Source: Veillonellaceae bacterium
GTDB lineage: Bacteria; Bacillota; Negativicutes; JAAYSF01
Assembly: GCA_012523975.1 (NCBI GenBank)
Contig: JAAYSF010000065.1
Coordinates: 62,001 to 126,000, forward strand
Direction of reading: 5' to 3'
Length of the DNA: 64,000 bases
A program made the position numbers and the translations under genes. Of the stretch, positions 44,045 through 53,170 are shown piece by piece. Position 1 is the stretch's first letter, and each line of letters starts with the position of its first letter. The notes beneath the pieces are model-generated. The model worked only from the letters and a program-made list of their open reading frames with translations, did not search any database and was not told where the DNA came from.

Positions 44045-45112
44045 TTATTTGCCCCCCCTAGCATTTATGATTTTTACAATTTGTTGATAAATTTCTTGTG
44101 GGTTAGGCATCACGCCGCCAGTACGTCCATAGAAATGAACCGGCTTAACACCGCCGACAGCCAATCTAACATCCTCAATCATTTGACCAGCACTCAATTC
44201 TAAAGTCAAGAGCTCAGACGCATTTTTTGAGGCCTCTGCCAACTGCTGTTCAGGGAATGGCCACAACGATATAGGCCGGAATAGACCAACTTTTATTCCT
44301 TCCGAGCGCGCTTTTTCCATCGCAGATCTAGCAATGCGTGAGGTAATCCCATAGGCGACAAGGACCAGTTCAGCATCTTCAGTTCTGATAGTTTCATAGC
44401 GAATTTCATTCGCTTTTATTAAAGAATATTTTTGTTGTAAATGGATATTATGTTGCTCTAAAGCTTCCGGTTTTAGATATAAGGAATTAATAATGTTAGG
44501 TTTATTACGTCCTCTAAGCCCAGTAGCGGCCCAAGGTTTATCGATTTTTTTAGTTTTAGCTGGAGTGAACTCTGCCGGCTCCATCATTTGCCCTAATGCG
44601 CCGTCTCCTAAAACTATTACTGGGTTACGATATTGGTCAGCTAAATCAAATGCTAATATCGTTATATCAACAAGTTCTTGAACTGAATTAGGTGCGAGTA
44701 CTATGCTATGATAATCACCATGTCCGCCGCCTTTAGTTGCTTGAAAATAATCACCTTGGGCGGGCTGAATGCTTCCCAGGCCAGGTCCCCCTCGCATCAT
44801 ATTTACGATGACACAGGGAAGTTCAGCTCCGGCAATATAAGATATCCCTTCTTGTTTTAAGCTAATTCCAGGGCTGGAAGAAGAAGTCATAACCCTAGCC
44901 CCAGCTCCAGCAGCGCCATATACCATATTGATAGCTGCAACTTCACTTTCAGCTTGTACGAATACACCATCAATTTGGGGCATACGTCTCGACATATACT
45001 CGGTCAATTCTGTTTGCGGCGTAATGGGATAACCAAAATAATGGCGACACCCAGCAACTATAGCTGCTTCCCCAATGGCCTCATTGCCTTTCATTAATAC
45101 CTTTTCTGCCAC
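44045..45112 (-). CDS. korA: 2-oxoacid:ferredoxin oxidoreductase, alpha subunit
   Basis: 355 residues, with [29 protein letters not shown] and [12 protein letters not shown], the domain I/II architecture of KorA/VorB. GTG 45112 is the likely start: GGGGGAGGA lies upstream, whereas the longer frame has no site. It ends one base before korB begins. Confidence 0.94.
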   Translation of the reverse strand: MAEKVLMKGNEAIGEAAIVAGCRHYFGYPITPQTELTEYMSRRMPQIDGVFVQAESEVAAINMVYGAAGAGARVMTSSSSPGISLKQEGISYIAGAELPCVIVNMMRGGPGLGSIQPAQGDYFQATKGGGHGDYHSIVLAPNSVQELVDITILAFDLADQYRNPVIVLGDGALGQMMEPAEFTPAKTKKIDKPWAATGLRGRNKPNIINSLYLKPEALEQHNIHLQQKYSLIKANEIRYETIRTEDAELVLVAYGITSRIARSAMEKARSEGIKVGLFRPISLWPFPEQQLAEASKNASELLTLELSAGQMIEDVRLAVGGVKPVHFYGRTGGVMPNPQEIYQQIVKIINARGGK

Positions 45113-45134
45113 GATATTTCCTCCCCCCAACTGT

Positions 45135-45338
45135 TTATTTATGAATCTCAATCACAAGGTCTGGACAAGCCTTAGCGCACAGTAAACAGCCAATACATTT
45201 AGACTCATCAGAGCAACTGGCAGGACGATAGCCTTTACTGTTAAATTTATTAGATATTACAACAATCTTTTTTGCACAAACCTTAGTGCACAGTCCACAA
45301 CCTTTACATCTTTCCTCATTAAACACAGGTCTCGGCAT
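45135..45338 (-). CDS. korD: 2-oxoacid:ferredoxin oxidoreductase, ferredoxin-like delta subunit
   Basis: 67 residues with two 4Fe-4S motifs, CKGCGLCTKVC and CIGCLLCAKAC. ATG 45338 follows GGGAGGAG. First gene of korDABC; it passes electrons to free ferredoxin. Confidence 0.95.
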   Translation of the reverse strand: MPRPVFNEERCKGCGLCTKVCAKKIVVISNKFNSKGYRPASCSDESKCIGCLLCAKACPDLVIEIHK

Positions 45339-45474
45339 CTTATCTCCTCCCATTCCTTTTGATTATTAGAAAATTTGGGGAAAGTATTATCTTTTACATT
45401 TTTATTAAATTATTAATTTTAGTTGATAACTTCGTAATTCTAAAAAAGAACTCCTTTAATTGCTAAATGAATAC

Positions 45475-45511
45475 AAAAGGAATACCCATGTCCATAACGG
45501 GTATTCCTTTT
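45475..45511. terminator. Terminator after pduL
   Basis: AAAAGGAATACCC and GGGTATTCCTTTT are perfect 13-base complements around an 11-base loop, with A and T runs at the ends. Confidence 0.9.
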
Positions 45512-45515
45512 ATAT

Positions 45516-46091
45516 CTATTTAACCAATTCTAATGTAACATTGTTACTTAGCAGAGCAGCATTTCCTTCATCTGTATCAACATGCATCTCTAATTTATAC
45601 TGATCATTAACACGGATTAATACTTTATCAAATACTAATGCGCGCTCACCTTCGCACTTAACCTTAACAATCTCTTTGTCCTTTACACCGAATGCCTCAG
45701 CATCTGCAGGAGTCATATGAATATGACGACATGCAACAATAACGCCTTCTTCAATCTTAACTGATCCTTGAGGTCCTACGATAGTTAGGCCAGGAGAGCC
45801 TTTGATATCGCCCGAGTCGCGAACCGGCGCCTTTAACCTTAATTTCATAGCATCAGTCATTGATAATTCTACCTGGGTTTCCTTACGCTCTGGGCCTAAA
45901 ATTCGCACATTTTTAAATGTACTCTTTTCAGTGACTAAATCTACTGTTTCATTACTAGCAAATTGTCCAGGTTGGGATAAGTCTTTCTTAACAGTGAGTT
46001 GATAATCTTTACCATATAGAATATCAAGATGTTCACGTGATACATGTACGTGACGGGCAGAAATACCTACTGGAACTAGTTTTTCAGACAT
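45516..46091 (-). CDS. pduL: PduL-type phosphate acyltransferase
   Basis: 191 residues. The zinc-site motifs are SARHVHVSREHL and CRHIHMTPADA, marking the PduL fold that interconverts acyl-CoA and acyl-phosphate, functionally replacing Pta. The N-terminus is short and lacks the encapsulation helix seen in microcompartment PduL, so it is probably cytosolic and serves acetate or propionate formation (inference). ATG 46091 follows AAGGAG by nine bases. It lies upstream of korDABC. Confidence 0.94.
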   Translation of the reverse strand: MSEKLVPVGISARHVHVSREHLDILYGKDYQLTVKKDLSQPGQFASNETVDLVTEKSTFKNVRILGPERKETQVELSMTDAMKLRLKAPVRDSGDIKGSPGLTIVGPQGSVKIEEGVIVACRHIHMTPADAEAFGVKDKEIVKVKCEGERALVFDKVLIRVNDQYKLEMHVDTDEGNAALLSNNVTLELVK

Positions 46092-46135
46092 AGCAAACAC
46101 TCCTTCTAGGATAAATATAGATATAGATTGGCTTC

Positions 46136-46483
46136 CTATTCAATAATCTCCGAGAAATAGACGACCGTTACTAGATCAGTCGGCGTAAAAGTTTTCTCAT
46201 ATATAGATTTTAGGAAAACCACTAAATCATCAATATTAGTAATATCTGGGTTCTCGCCTTGTAAATCCTCTTTAGTAAGCTGAGAAACTTGTTTAACTAA
46301 TACCCTATCGATAACAGCAGTGAATATTTTCTTCCTTTGGGCAAACCTCTTACCAACCGTAACCCATACAATATCGCCTTCCTGATATTTTTCTGATTTG
46401 TCACCCCGACGGATTGTACAAGTCTTACGACGACACACAAGTTGATTGTGATAATTAGATGAGTAAAAGTTCAATGCGCGCAT
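46136..46483 (-). CDS. ASCH-domain protein
   Basis: 115 residues. RALNFYSSNYHNQLV, KTCTIRRGDKSEKYQEGDIVWVTVG and a C-terminal YFSEI strand fit the ASCH (PUA-like) fold, linked to RNA or modified-nucleoside handling. The specific role is unknown. GGGGGGAT precedes the ATG. It lies between the salvage operon and pduL. Confidence 0.75.
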   Translation of the reverse strand: MRALNFYSSNYHNQLVCRRKTCTIRRGDKSEKYQEGDIVWVTVGKRFAQRKKIFTAVIDRVLVKQVSQLTKEDLQGENPDITNIDDLVVFLKSIYEKTFTPTDLVTVVYFSEIIE

Positions 46484-46618
46484 GTCATCCCCCCGTTAAG
46501 TCATAATTTAGTTTTAATTAGGAGGTTTCATATAAACCAGCTTGATATTATATAATTCTCTTTTAGGGGATAGACTCCTTGTAAAAAATGTGATTTTTTC
46601 GTTGTAACTAGATTTTAG

Positions 46619-47902
46619 CTAAAAATTTGTCAGTCTTAAGCCTCTTGTCTGCACTTCATATTTTAACTGTTCCTCATCTATAGTTGTTAGTTTACGGTTT
46701 TCCATTAGTACATTCCCATCAACAAGGACAGTATCTACATCGCTTAGTCCTGCTGAATATGTTAATAACGATAGCAAATCATAGCATGGGCACCAATGCA
46801 ATCCACTCATATCAAGCAATACTATATCAGCCTTGAGGCCAACTGAAAGAGCGCCAGTGATATCCCCAATCCCTAGAACTCGCGCCCCATTGCTGGTAGC
46901 CATTTTCACGGCCTCAATAGCAGGCACGACTAGCGGATCAAAGGTATTCACCTTATGAAGCGTTGCCGCAAGCCGAAGTTCTTCAAACATATCCAGATTA
47001 TTGTTGCTGGCTGCCCCATCAGTACCTAATCCCACTGACAATCCCGCTTTAAGCATTTTGGGAACCGGCGCAATACCACTTGCCAGTTTCATATTGCTGC
47101 CGGGATTGTGAGCAACACGTACATTTTTAGTCTTCATAATATTTATATCATCTTCTGTAACATGAACGCAATGTGCTGCTAGCACACCACAGTCTAATAT
47201 GCCTAGTTGATCCATTAATTTAATTGGAGACACTTTATACTGTTGCTCACAGTTTTTTACTTCATCGGCAGTCTCTGCTAAATGTATATGTATTTCAGCG
47301 CCTAGACGGTGTGCCAATGAAACGACCTTTCTCAAATAATCCGGCGGACAAGTGTATGGAGCATGCGGCCCTAGCATAACTTTTATCCGTCCGTCAGCTG
47401 CATTATTATACTGGGTAAAAAAGTCTTCACTTTCTTTCAATGCAGCTTCAGCCGTCGGTGAAACACCAGCTATACCACGCGCCAAAACGGCCCGGATACC
47501 GCTCTCTGCAACTGCTTTCGCCACCTCTGGCATGAAAATATACATATCGGCAAATGCAGTAGTACCAGACTTTAGCATTTCCGCAATTGCTAACATACTG
47601 CCCCAATACACATCATCTGCTGTTAACTTGGCTTCTGCCGGCCATATTTTGTTTTGAAGCCAGTCCATCAAAAGCATATCATCAGCAAAACTGCGGAAGA
47701 GTGTCATAGCTGCATGAGTATGGGTGTTAACTAAGCCCGGTATTGCCAATTTACCGCTGCAGTCAATAACCTTGTCTGGTTTGCAGTCTTCAGATATATT
47801 TCCGACTGCAGTGATAATACTGCCTTCAATGAAAATATCACCTTTTTCAACCATATAGTTATCCCTAAGTATGTCAGCGTTTTTTAGTAAGGTTTTAGTC
47901 AT
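46619..47902 (-). CDS. mtaD: 5'-methylthioadenosine / S-adenosylhomocysteine deaminase
   Basis: 427 residues of the amidohydrolase family. Metal ligands: His61 and His63 in NTHTHAAMTLFR, a His in EIHIHLAETADE, a His in AAHCVH and the Asp in GTDGAASNN. It deaminates MTA and SAH to inosine forms, like TM0936 of Thermotoga maritima. It overlaps the aldolase gene by four bases (ATGA) and is the last gene of the salvage operon. AGGAGG precedes the start. Confidence 0.95.
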   Translation of the reverse strand: MTKTLLKNADILRDNYMVEKGDIFIEGSIITAVGNISEDCKPDKVIDCSGKLAIPGLVNTHTHAAMTLFRSFADDMLLMDWLQNKIWPAEAKLTADDVYWGSMLAIAEMLKSGTTAFADMYIFMPEVAKAVAESGIRAVLARGIAGVSPTAEAALKESEDFFTQYNNAADGRIKVMLGPHAPYTCPPDYLRKVVSLAHRLGAEIHIHLAETADEVKNCEQQYKVSPIKLMDQLGILDCGVLAAHCVHVTEDDINIMKTKNVRVAHNPGSNMKLASGIAPVPKMLKAGLSVGLGTDGAASNNNLDMFEELRLAATLHKVNTFDPLVVPAIEAVKMATSNGARVLGIGDITGALSVGLKADIVLLDMSGLHWCPCYDLLSLLTYSAGLSDVDTVLVDGNVLMENRKLTTIDEEQLKYEVQTRGLRLTNF

Positions 47903-48567
47903 ATTAATCCTCCTTTCTGACGCTTCCGGTAATGCTGCAAATAAAAATTATGCATTGTTTCTATATCATTAGTACTAAGATCAATTGCTCCGCCTATTTG
48001 GCTAGCATAAATAAATATCTGCGCCGCCCGCTCTACCAATTCACAGGCTAATAAAGCTTCCCTTAAATTTGCACCACAACAAACAACACCATGGTTAGCC
48101 AATAGAGCTGCACCTTTATGCCCGAGTGCCGCTACAACATTTTCCGCCAATTCATTCGTGCCAGGCAAAGCATATTTTGCTACATCTACACTGCCCCCAA
48201 TTACTTGTACCAAATCTTCAATAATTGGCGGAATAGACTTATTTGCAACGGCACAACTGCTAGCAAAAATACTGTGAGTATGGATTATTGCCATAATATC
48301 AGTACGGGCTCTATATATGGCCAAGTGCATTTGTAATTCTGATGAAGGCTTAAGACCTCCATCAATAACATTGCCATCTATATCTGTTAGAACTATATCT
48401 GTTTCTTGAAGATCACGATAATTTCTTCCTGACGGGGTTACGGCTATTGTACCCGTTCCAGGCACTCGCGCGCTAACGTTTCCCCAAGTACCCGCCACTA
48501 ATTTTTTATCTAGTAAGGCACAACCAATCTTGAGAATACCTGAACGAGCTTCCATAGCAGTATCCAA
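47899..48567 (-). CDS. Class II aldolase/adducin family protein (candidate 5-deoxypentulose-1-phosphate aldolase)
   Basis: 222 residues. Zinc ligands HTHS and the later His in ANHGVVCCGANLREAL, plus GNVSARV and PSSELQMH, define the FucA/AraD class II aldolases. Between a SAH hydrolase gene and mtaD, and in one operon with mtnP and mtnA, the likely substrate is 5-methylthioribulose-1-P or 5-deoxyribulose-1-P, giving DHAP and an aldehyde (inference). MtnB dehydratase belongs to the same superfamily and is an alternative. TTG start, after AAAGGAG. Confidence 0.9.
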   Translation of the reverse strand: MDTAMEARSGILKIGCALLDKKLVAGTWGNVSARVPGTGTIAVTPSGRNYRDLQETDIVLTDIDGNVIDGGLKPSSELQMHLAIYRARTDIMAIIHTHSIFASSCAVANKSIPPIIEDLVQVIGGSVDVAKYALPGTNELAENVVAALGHKGAALLANHGVVCCGANLREALLACELVERAAQIFIYASQIGGAIDLSTNDIETMHNFYLQHYRKRQKGGLI

Positions 48568-48588
48568 AACAACCTCTCCTTTACAGAG

Positions 48589-49830
48589 TTACACTAAGCC
48601 AATGTACTCTTTTTGCTCGTCTGTTAAGGTATCGATTCTGATACCTATTGACTGAAGTTTTAAGGATGCAACTCGTTCGTTTAGCTCATGCGGCAAGGTA
48701 AAAACGTCGTTTGCCATTTCTTTGTGATGGTTAAGAATATAAAGTGCAGCAAGGGCCTGCATAGCAAATGACAGATCCATAATTTCCGTTGGGTGACCAT
48801 CACCAGCCGCAAGATTTACTAGTCGTCCCTCTGCCAGAAGATAGATTTTGCGATCGTCGGGCATCACAAATTCTTCGATATTTTTTCGGACCCTACGCTG
48901 CGATTTCGCACAATCTGCCAGCTGTTTCTTATTAATTTCAACATCAAAATGCCCGGCATTTGCCATTATCGCACCTGATTTCATTTTTGCAAAGTGCCGT
49001 CCTTCAATTACATCTTTACAGCCAGTCAATGTTACAAAAATATCACCATGTTCTGCTGCTTCTTCCATCGGCATAACCTTGAAACCGTCGAATACAGCCT
49101 CTATAGCTTTTATAGGGTCTATTTCAGTGACAATCACATTTGCCCCTAGGCCTTTCGCACGCATTGCGACCCCTTTACCACACCAGCCATAGCCGGCCAC
49201 TACCACTGTTTTTCCGGTTACCGTTAGATTTGTTGTCCGCATAATTCCATCCCAAGTAGATTGTCCAGTGCCGTATCTATTATCAAATAGATACTTGCAA
49301 TAAGCATCATTTACTGAAATCATGGGAAACTTCAGTTTTCGCTGAGCTGCAAGAGTCTTGAGCCGAATTACTCCAGTTGTTGTTTCCTCAGATCCCCCTA
49401 ATATACCCTTAAGTAATTCTGTTCTCTCATTATGCAACAATGAGACTAAGTCACCGCCATCGTCAATAATTATATCAGGCTTTGTATCCAGTGCCTTATG
49501 AAGGAAATTGTTATATTCGGTTTCAGTAGCACCATACCACGCAAATACCTTTACACCAAGATCTGCTAAAGCAGCGGCCACATCATCCTGTGTTGATAAA
49601 GGATTGCTACCTGTGACGGCTACATTTGCACCCGCATTTTTTAAGACCAGTGCTAAATAGGCGGTTTTCGCCTCCAAATGCATGGTAACAACAATATTTT
49701 TCCCTGTGAATGGCTTGGTTTCAGATAATTCATCATTTAATATATTAAGAACAGGCATAAACTCCCGCACCCAATTAATTTTATCGTGGCCTTGCGGTGC
49801 TAAGTTCATATCACGAACTATTGATTCCAA
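48589..49830 (-). CDS. ahcY: S-adenosylhomocysteine (or S-inosylhomocysteine) hydrolase, Thermotoga/archaeal type
   Basis: 413 residues with the NAD-dependent core: [33 protein letters not shown] with catalytic Lys and Asp, and [12 protein letters not shown]. In the substrate site the human H-M-T-V-E-T becomes H51-L-E-A-K55-T, so the adenine-contacting Glu59 is Lys. The C-terminus lacks the animal KPDHYRY tail. Cleaves the thioether to homocysteine plus nucleoside. TTG 49830 is chosen because AAAGGCGG precedes it; ATG 49809 is the alternative. One base separates it from mtnA. Confidence 0.93.
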   Translation of the reverse strand: MESIVRDMNLAPQGHDKINWVREFMPVLNILNDELSETKPFTGKNIVVTMHLEAKTAYLALVLKNAGANVAVTGSNPLSTQDDVAAALADLGVKVFAWYGATETEYNNFLHKALDTKPDIIIDDGGDLVSLLHNERTELLKGILGGSEETTTGVIRLKTLAAQRKLKFPMISVNDAYCKYLFDNRYGTGQSTWDGIMRTTNLTVTGKTVVVAGYGWCGKGVAMRAKGLGANVIVTEIDPIKAIEAVFDGFKVMPMEEAAEHGDIFVTLTGCKDVIEGRHFAKMKSGAIMANAGHFDVEINKKQLADCAKSQRRVRKNIEEFVMPDDRKIYLLAEGRLVNLAAGDGHPTEIMDLSFAMQALAALYILNHHKEMANDVFTLPHELNERVASLKLQSIGIRIDTLTDEQKEYIGLV

Positions 49831-49831
49831 A

Positions 49832-50887
49832 TTAAATACCGCCTTTCAAGTCCTTAAGCTTAGTAATGGCTATATTAAACGGCTGTTTCATTACGCCAAA
49901 CTCAGTAATGATCGCCGAAACTAACGTATTGGGAGTGACATCAAACGCTGGATTAAACACTTTTACGCCTTCAGGTGCAACACAGCAGCCGGCGAAACTA
50001 GTAACTTCACTTGGATCTCGCTCCTCGATAGGGATCTCGTCACCGCTTGCCATGGAAAAGTCGAAAGTTGAAGTTGGAGCTGCCACATAAAAGGGGATAC
50101 CATGCTCTTTTGCAAGCACTGCGACACTATAAGTACCAATTTTGTTAGCTACATCACCATTTAAAGTTATGCGGTCAGCTCCGACTATGACAGCCTGCAC
50201 TAGTCCCTTTTTCATAACCCACCCGGCCATATTGTCAGTTATTATCGTAACAGGTATTTTTTCTTGCGAAAGCTCCCAAGCAGTTAGCCGAGCTCCTTGA
50301 AGCAACGGTCTAGTTTCATCGGCAAATACACCACTAATCTTCCCATTTACCCAAGCCTCACGAATGATACCAAGGGCAGTTCCTTGAGCTGCAGTGGCAA
50401 GCGCACCAGCATTGCAGTGCGTTAAAACAGTTATCGGTTCTGTTTGTGAAAATAATTGCGCTCCATATTTTGAAATTTTCAAGTTGATTCTTTTATCTTC
50501 ATCAAAGATATCAACAGCTTCTTGTTCAAGTCGAGCTATGGTCTCTTCGATCTCCATACCTTGATGTTTACTTGCATGTACAACTCCTAACATACGGTCT
50601 ACTGCCCAGAATAAGTTTACGGCGGTAGGCCGCGTCAACTTAAGTTCATGAGCAACATCCAATACTTTGTTCCAAAACTCTTCTTGCTTATTTGCAGCTT
50701 GACGAGCACCTAGAACAAAAGCAAAGGCAGCCGCAGCACCTATCGCGGGTGCACCGCGCACTTCAAGCCGTCTAATTGCGTCGGCTACAACCTGGTAATT
50801 GTTACATTTGATATATTCGACGCGATTAGGTAAAAGAGTTTGGTTCAGAAGAGTCAAATAAGTCCCGTCCCATTTAATAGCTTGCAT
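49832..50887 (-). CDS. mtnA: 5-methylthioribose-1-phosphate isomerase
   Basis: 351 residues. [15 protein letters not shown], the catalytic Cys in [10 protein letters not shown] and Asp in [17 protein letters not shown] define MtnA. It isomerises MTR-1-P (and 5-deoxyribose-1-P in some species) to the ribulose form, the aldolase substrate. AAGGGGTGG precedes the ATG; 12 bases after mtnP. Confidence 0.97.
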   Translation of the reverse strand: MQAIKWDGTYLTLLNQTLLPNRVEYIKCNNYQVVADAIRRLEVRGAPAIGAAAAFAFVLGARQAANKQEEFWNKVLDVAHELKLTRPTAVNLFWAVDRMLGVVHASKHQGMEIEETIARLEQEAVDIFDEDKRINLKISKYGAQLFSQTEPITVLTHCNAGALATAAQGTALGIIREAWVNGKISGVFADETRPLLQGARLTAWELSQEKIPVTIITDNMAGWVMKKGLVQAVIVGADRITLNGDVANKIGTYSVAVLAKEHGIPFYVAAPTSTFDFSMASGDEIPIEERDPSEVTSFAGCCVAPEGVKVFNPAFDVTPNTLVSAIITEFGVMKQPFNIAITKLKDLKGGI

Positions 50888-50899
50888 CTAAACCACCCC

Positions 50900-51700
50900 T
50901 TAAAGTTTGAATCCACCATATTCGGCCAGAGCATTATGGCAAGAGCAGCTTGCTTCTATATCGACGGAAAATTCTTCTATGGCAGTCATAATTAACTTTT
51001 TGATATTATTAGTGTTTGCTTTCATAGTATCAACAACTTCACTATGGGTCAGTGAAGTTGCTGATATTCCTGCCCCAAAATTAGTTACCATTGATACAGT
51101 TGCATAACACATTTCCGCCTCACGTGCTAATACGGCCTCCGGTACATTGGTCATTCCTACTAAATCGCCACCTATTTGGGCAAACATTTTTATCTCGGCC
51201 GCTGTTTCAAACCTCGGACCTTCAGTACAAACATATGTACCATTTGAATGAATGTTGATATTAGCCTTTTGAGCAGCTATTTGTATTTTGTCCCGCAAAG
51301 TAGGGCAATACGGATTTGTTAAATCTACATGCACGACACCTCGTGCCCCTCCATCATAAAAAGTATTAACCCGACTCTTTGTAAAGTCCAAAAACTGATC
51401 TACCAAAACAAAGTCCCCGGGCTTCATAGCTAAATTCAAAGATCCAACTGCGGTTGTTGCAATGATACGCTTGACTCCTACTTTCTTCATTGCCCAAATA
51501 TTGGCTCGATAATTTATAAGATGAGGTGGAATAGCATGAGCACTTCCGTGTCGGGGAATAAATGCGACCTTAGCACCAGCATACTCACCCACCTTAAATT
51601 TAACATCGCCGTATGGCGTTACGATTTCTTCTTGATAAATATTATTAAGAATGTTCGGATCATAAACACCCGTACCACCAATAATAGCAATCTTAATCAT
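50900..51700 (-). CDS. mtnP: 5'-methylthioadenosine phosphorylase
   Basis: 266 residues, trimeric PNP/MTAP class: GGTGVYDPNIL, FIPRHGSAHAIPPH, TTAVGSLNLAMKPGDFV, CTEGPRFETAAEI and TNVPEAVLAREAEMCYA. Converts MTA and phosphate to MTR-1-P and adenine. It carries CSC near its C-terminus (SCSCHNALAEYG), like thermostable archaeal relatives. First gene of the operon. Specificity for inosine nucleosides cannot be excluded given MtaD downstream. Confidence 0.94.
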   Translation of the reverse strand: MIKIAIIGGTGVYDPNILNNIYQEEIVTPYGDVKFKVGEYAGAKVAFIPRHGSAHAIPPHLINYRANIWAMKKVGVKRIIATTAVGSLNLAMKPGDFVLVDQFLDFTKSRVNTFYDGGARGVVHVDLTNPYCPTLRDKIQIAAQKANINIHSNGTYVCTEGPRFETAAEIKMFAQIGGDLVGMTNVPEAVLAREAEMCYATVSMVTNFGAGISATSLTHSEVVDTMKANTNNIKKLIMTAIEEFSVDIEASCSCHNALAEYGGFKL

Positions 51701-51837
51701 TACATCACCCTATCATAAATTTTGTTTTGGATAAAGTTAATATATTTCGCTTTATATGGGAAATAGTCCTGCTTAGTTAAGTTAGCTTTTGTACTTCTAA
51801 CATTAAATTGTCCATAATTCTAGGTATTTATAAAATG

Positions 51838-51863
51838 AAAAACGAGACCTCGTAGGTCTCGCC
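51838..51863 (-). terminator. Terminator after TIGR04086 gene
   Basis: CGAGACC and GGTCTCG pair around a 5-base loop; the minus-strand continuation is TTTTTC. Confidence 0.8.
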
Positions 51864-51875
51864 TTTTGCGCAATT

Positions 51876-52295
51876 CTATAAATTTACACCGACTAATCCT
51901 CCAAGAGCGCCCGCTGCTAGTCCAGCGATACATTTATTAACTAATCCCCAAAATACTATCGGCTCATGACTAAGTTCAAGCCCTATTCCTATCGAACAGA
52001 GTACATAGATAATTCCGATTGCCATTCCGATTATAAGTCCCTTTGATTCAGCCTTCTGAGTTGCGTACACACTGCCGACGAATATACTTATCATGGTCAC
52101 CCCTACCATTATATATTGCATGTATTTGTCTATCAATGTATTTTCAGTTACAAGGCTTATTATTGAAAGAAACATAACACACGCTATAGATACAAGTAAA
52201 CTTGCAAAAACTCCTTTAAATATGAGTATTACGACTCCTGTATTCTCTGGTTGCCGTTTGGGGGTTAAACGTGCTCGTCTTGTAATTTTAGTCAT
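51876..52295 (-). CDS. TIGR04086-type four-helix membrane protein
   Basis: 139 residues: a basic N-terminus, then four membrane helices (about 25-50, 60-80, 88-108, 112-137), with VGVTMISIFVGSVYATQKAESKGLIIGMAIGIIY typical of the TIGR04086 family. Function unknown. Single gene between terminators, GGAGGGA before the ATG. Confidence 0.85.
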   Translation of the reverse strand: MTKITRRARLTPKRQPENTGVVILIFKGVFASLLVSIACVMFLSIISLVTENTLIDKYMQYIMVGVTMISIFVGSVYATQKAESKGLIIGMAIGIIYVLCSIGIGLELSHEPIVFWGLVNKCIAGLAAGALGGLVGVNL

Positions 52296-52363
52296 ATAAT
52301 TCCCTCCTCAGGAGTTTTACTGTAAATTTATGCAGAATTCATCGAAATATACCAAACAAAAAA

Positions 52364-52395
52364 AGCTACTAGAAACATTTAGGTTTCTAGTAGCT
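52364..52395 (-). terminator. Terminator overlapping the surE stop
   Basis: AGCTACTAGAAAC and GTTTCTAGTAGCT are perfect complements around a 6-base loop; minus-strand RNA continues with U residues. The surE stop is within the 5' arm. Confidence 0.9.
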
Positions 52396-53145
52396 AATTT
52401 TCCAACCTTCAAGCATATTCATAATCGCATAATTGGTTAGATCAAAATGAACAGGAGTTACAGAAATCATTCCTCGTTTTATTGCCGCTATATCAGTATC
52501 TTCGTCATTGTTTGAATCAACGACCTTACCAGCCATCCAGTAATAGCTGCGTCCGCGCGGATCAGTCCGTTTATCAAAAGTATTATCATACTGGCGTATA
52601 CCTAGTTTTGTGATTTGAACTCCATTAATTTTTTCTTTCGCTGCAGGAACATTAACGTTAAGCAGAGTGTCTGGCGGTAATGAATTATTTTCTACATAAC
52701 CTACTAGTTTTTTTGTAAAGCAGGCGGCTGGCTGAAAATCTGAATCTCCCCATGAATCAAGCGAGACAGCTATTGCTGATATTCCATGTAATGCAGCTTC
52801 AATCGCGGCACTTACAGTTCCTGAATATAACACGTCAGTCCCTAAATTCGGACCTTGATTTATACCCGACACAACAATATCAGGACGTTTATCAAGCAAC
52901 GATTCAATTGCAATTTTAACACAATCTGTGGGTGTACCGCCTATCCGCCATCCGCAAATATTAGGATTTTCAATACAATGTCGATCAACCCTAATAGGAT
53001 GATGAACAGTTATTGCTTGGCTAGTTGCACTTCTTTCACTATCAGGAGCAACTACCACAACTTCTGCAATTGTAGCTAATTCAGTCCATAAAGCTCTTAT
53101 ACCAGGTGCATTAATACCATCATCATTGGTTAATAATATCCGCAA
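52387..53145 (-). CDS. surE: 5'/3'-nucleotidase SurE
   Basis: 252 residues. LLTNDDGINAPGI, SATSQAITVHHPIR, SGINQGPNLGTDVLYSGTVSAA and a C-terminal TPVHFDLTN are SurE blocks. Dephosphorylates nucleoside monophosphates and polyphosphate, associated with stationary phase survival. The start is TTG 53145 after a GGGGGG site. Confidence 0.96.
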   Translation of the reverse strand: MRILLTNDDGINAPGIRALWTELATIAEVVVVAPDSERSATSQAITVHHPIRVDRHCIENPNICGWRIGGTPTDCVKIAIESLLDKRPDIVVSGINQGPNLGTDVLYSGTVSAAIEAALHGISAIAVSLDSWGDSDFQPAACFTKKLVGYVENNSLPPDTLLNVNVPAAKEKINGVQITKLGIRQYDNTFDKRTDPRGRSYYWMAGKVVDSNNDEDTDIAAIKRGMISVTPVHFDLTNYAIMNMLEGWKISY

Positions 53146-53170
53146 ACTATCCCCCCTAGATATTTAATAT

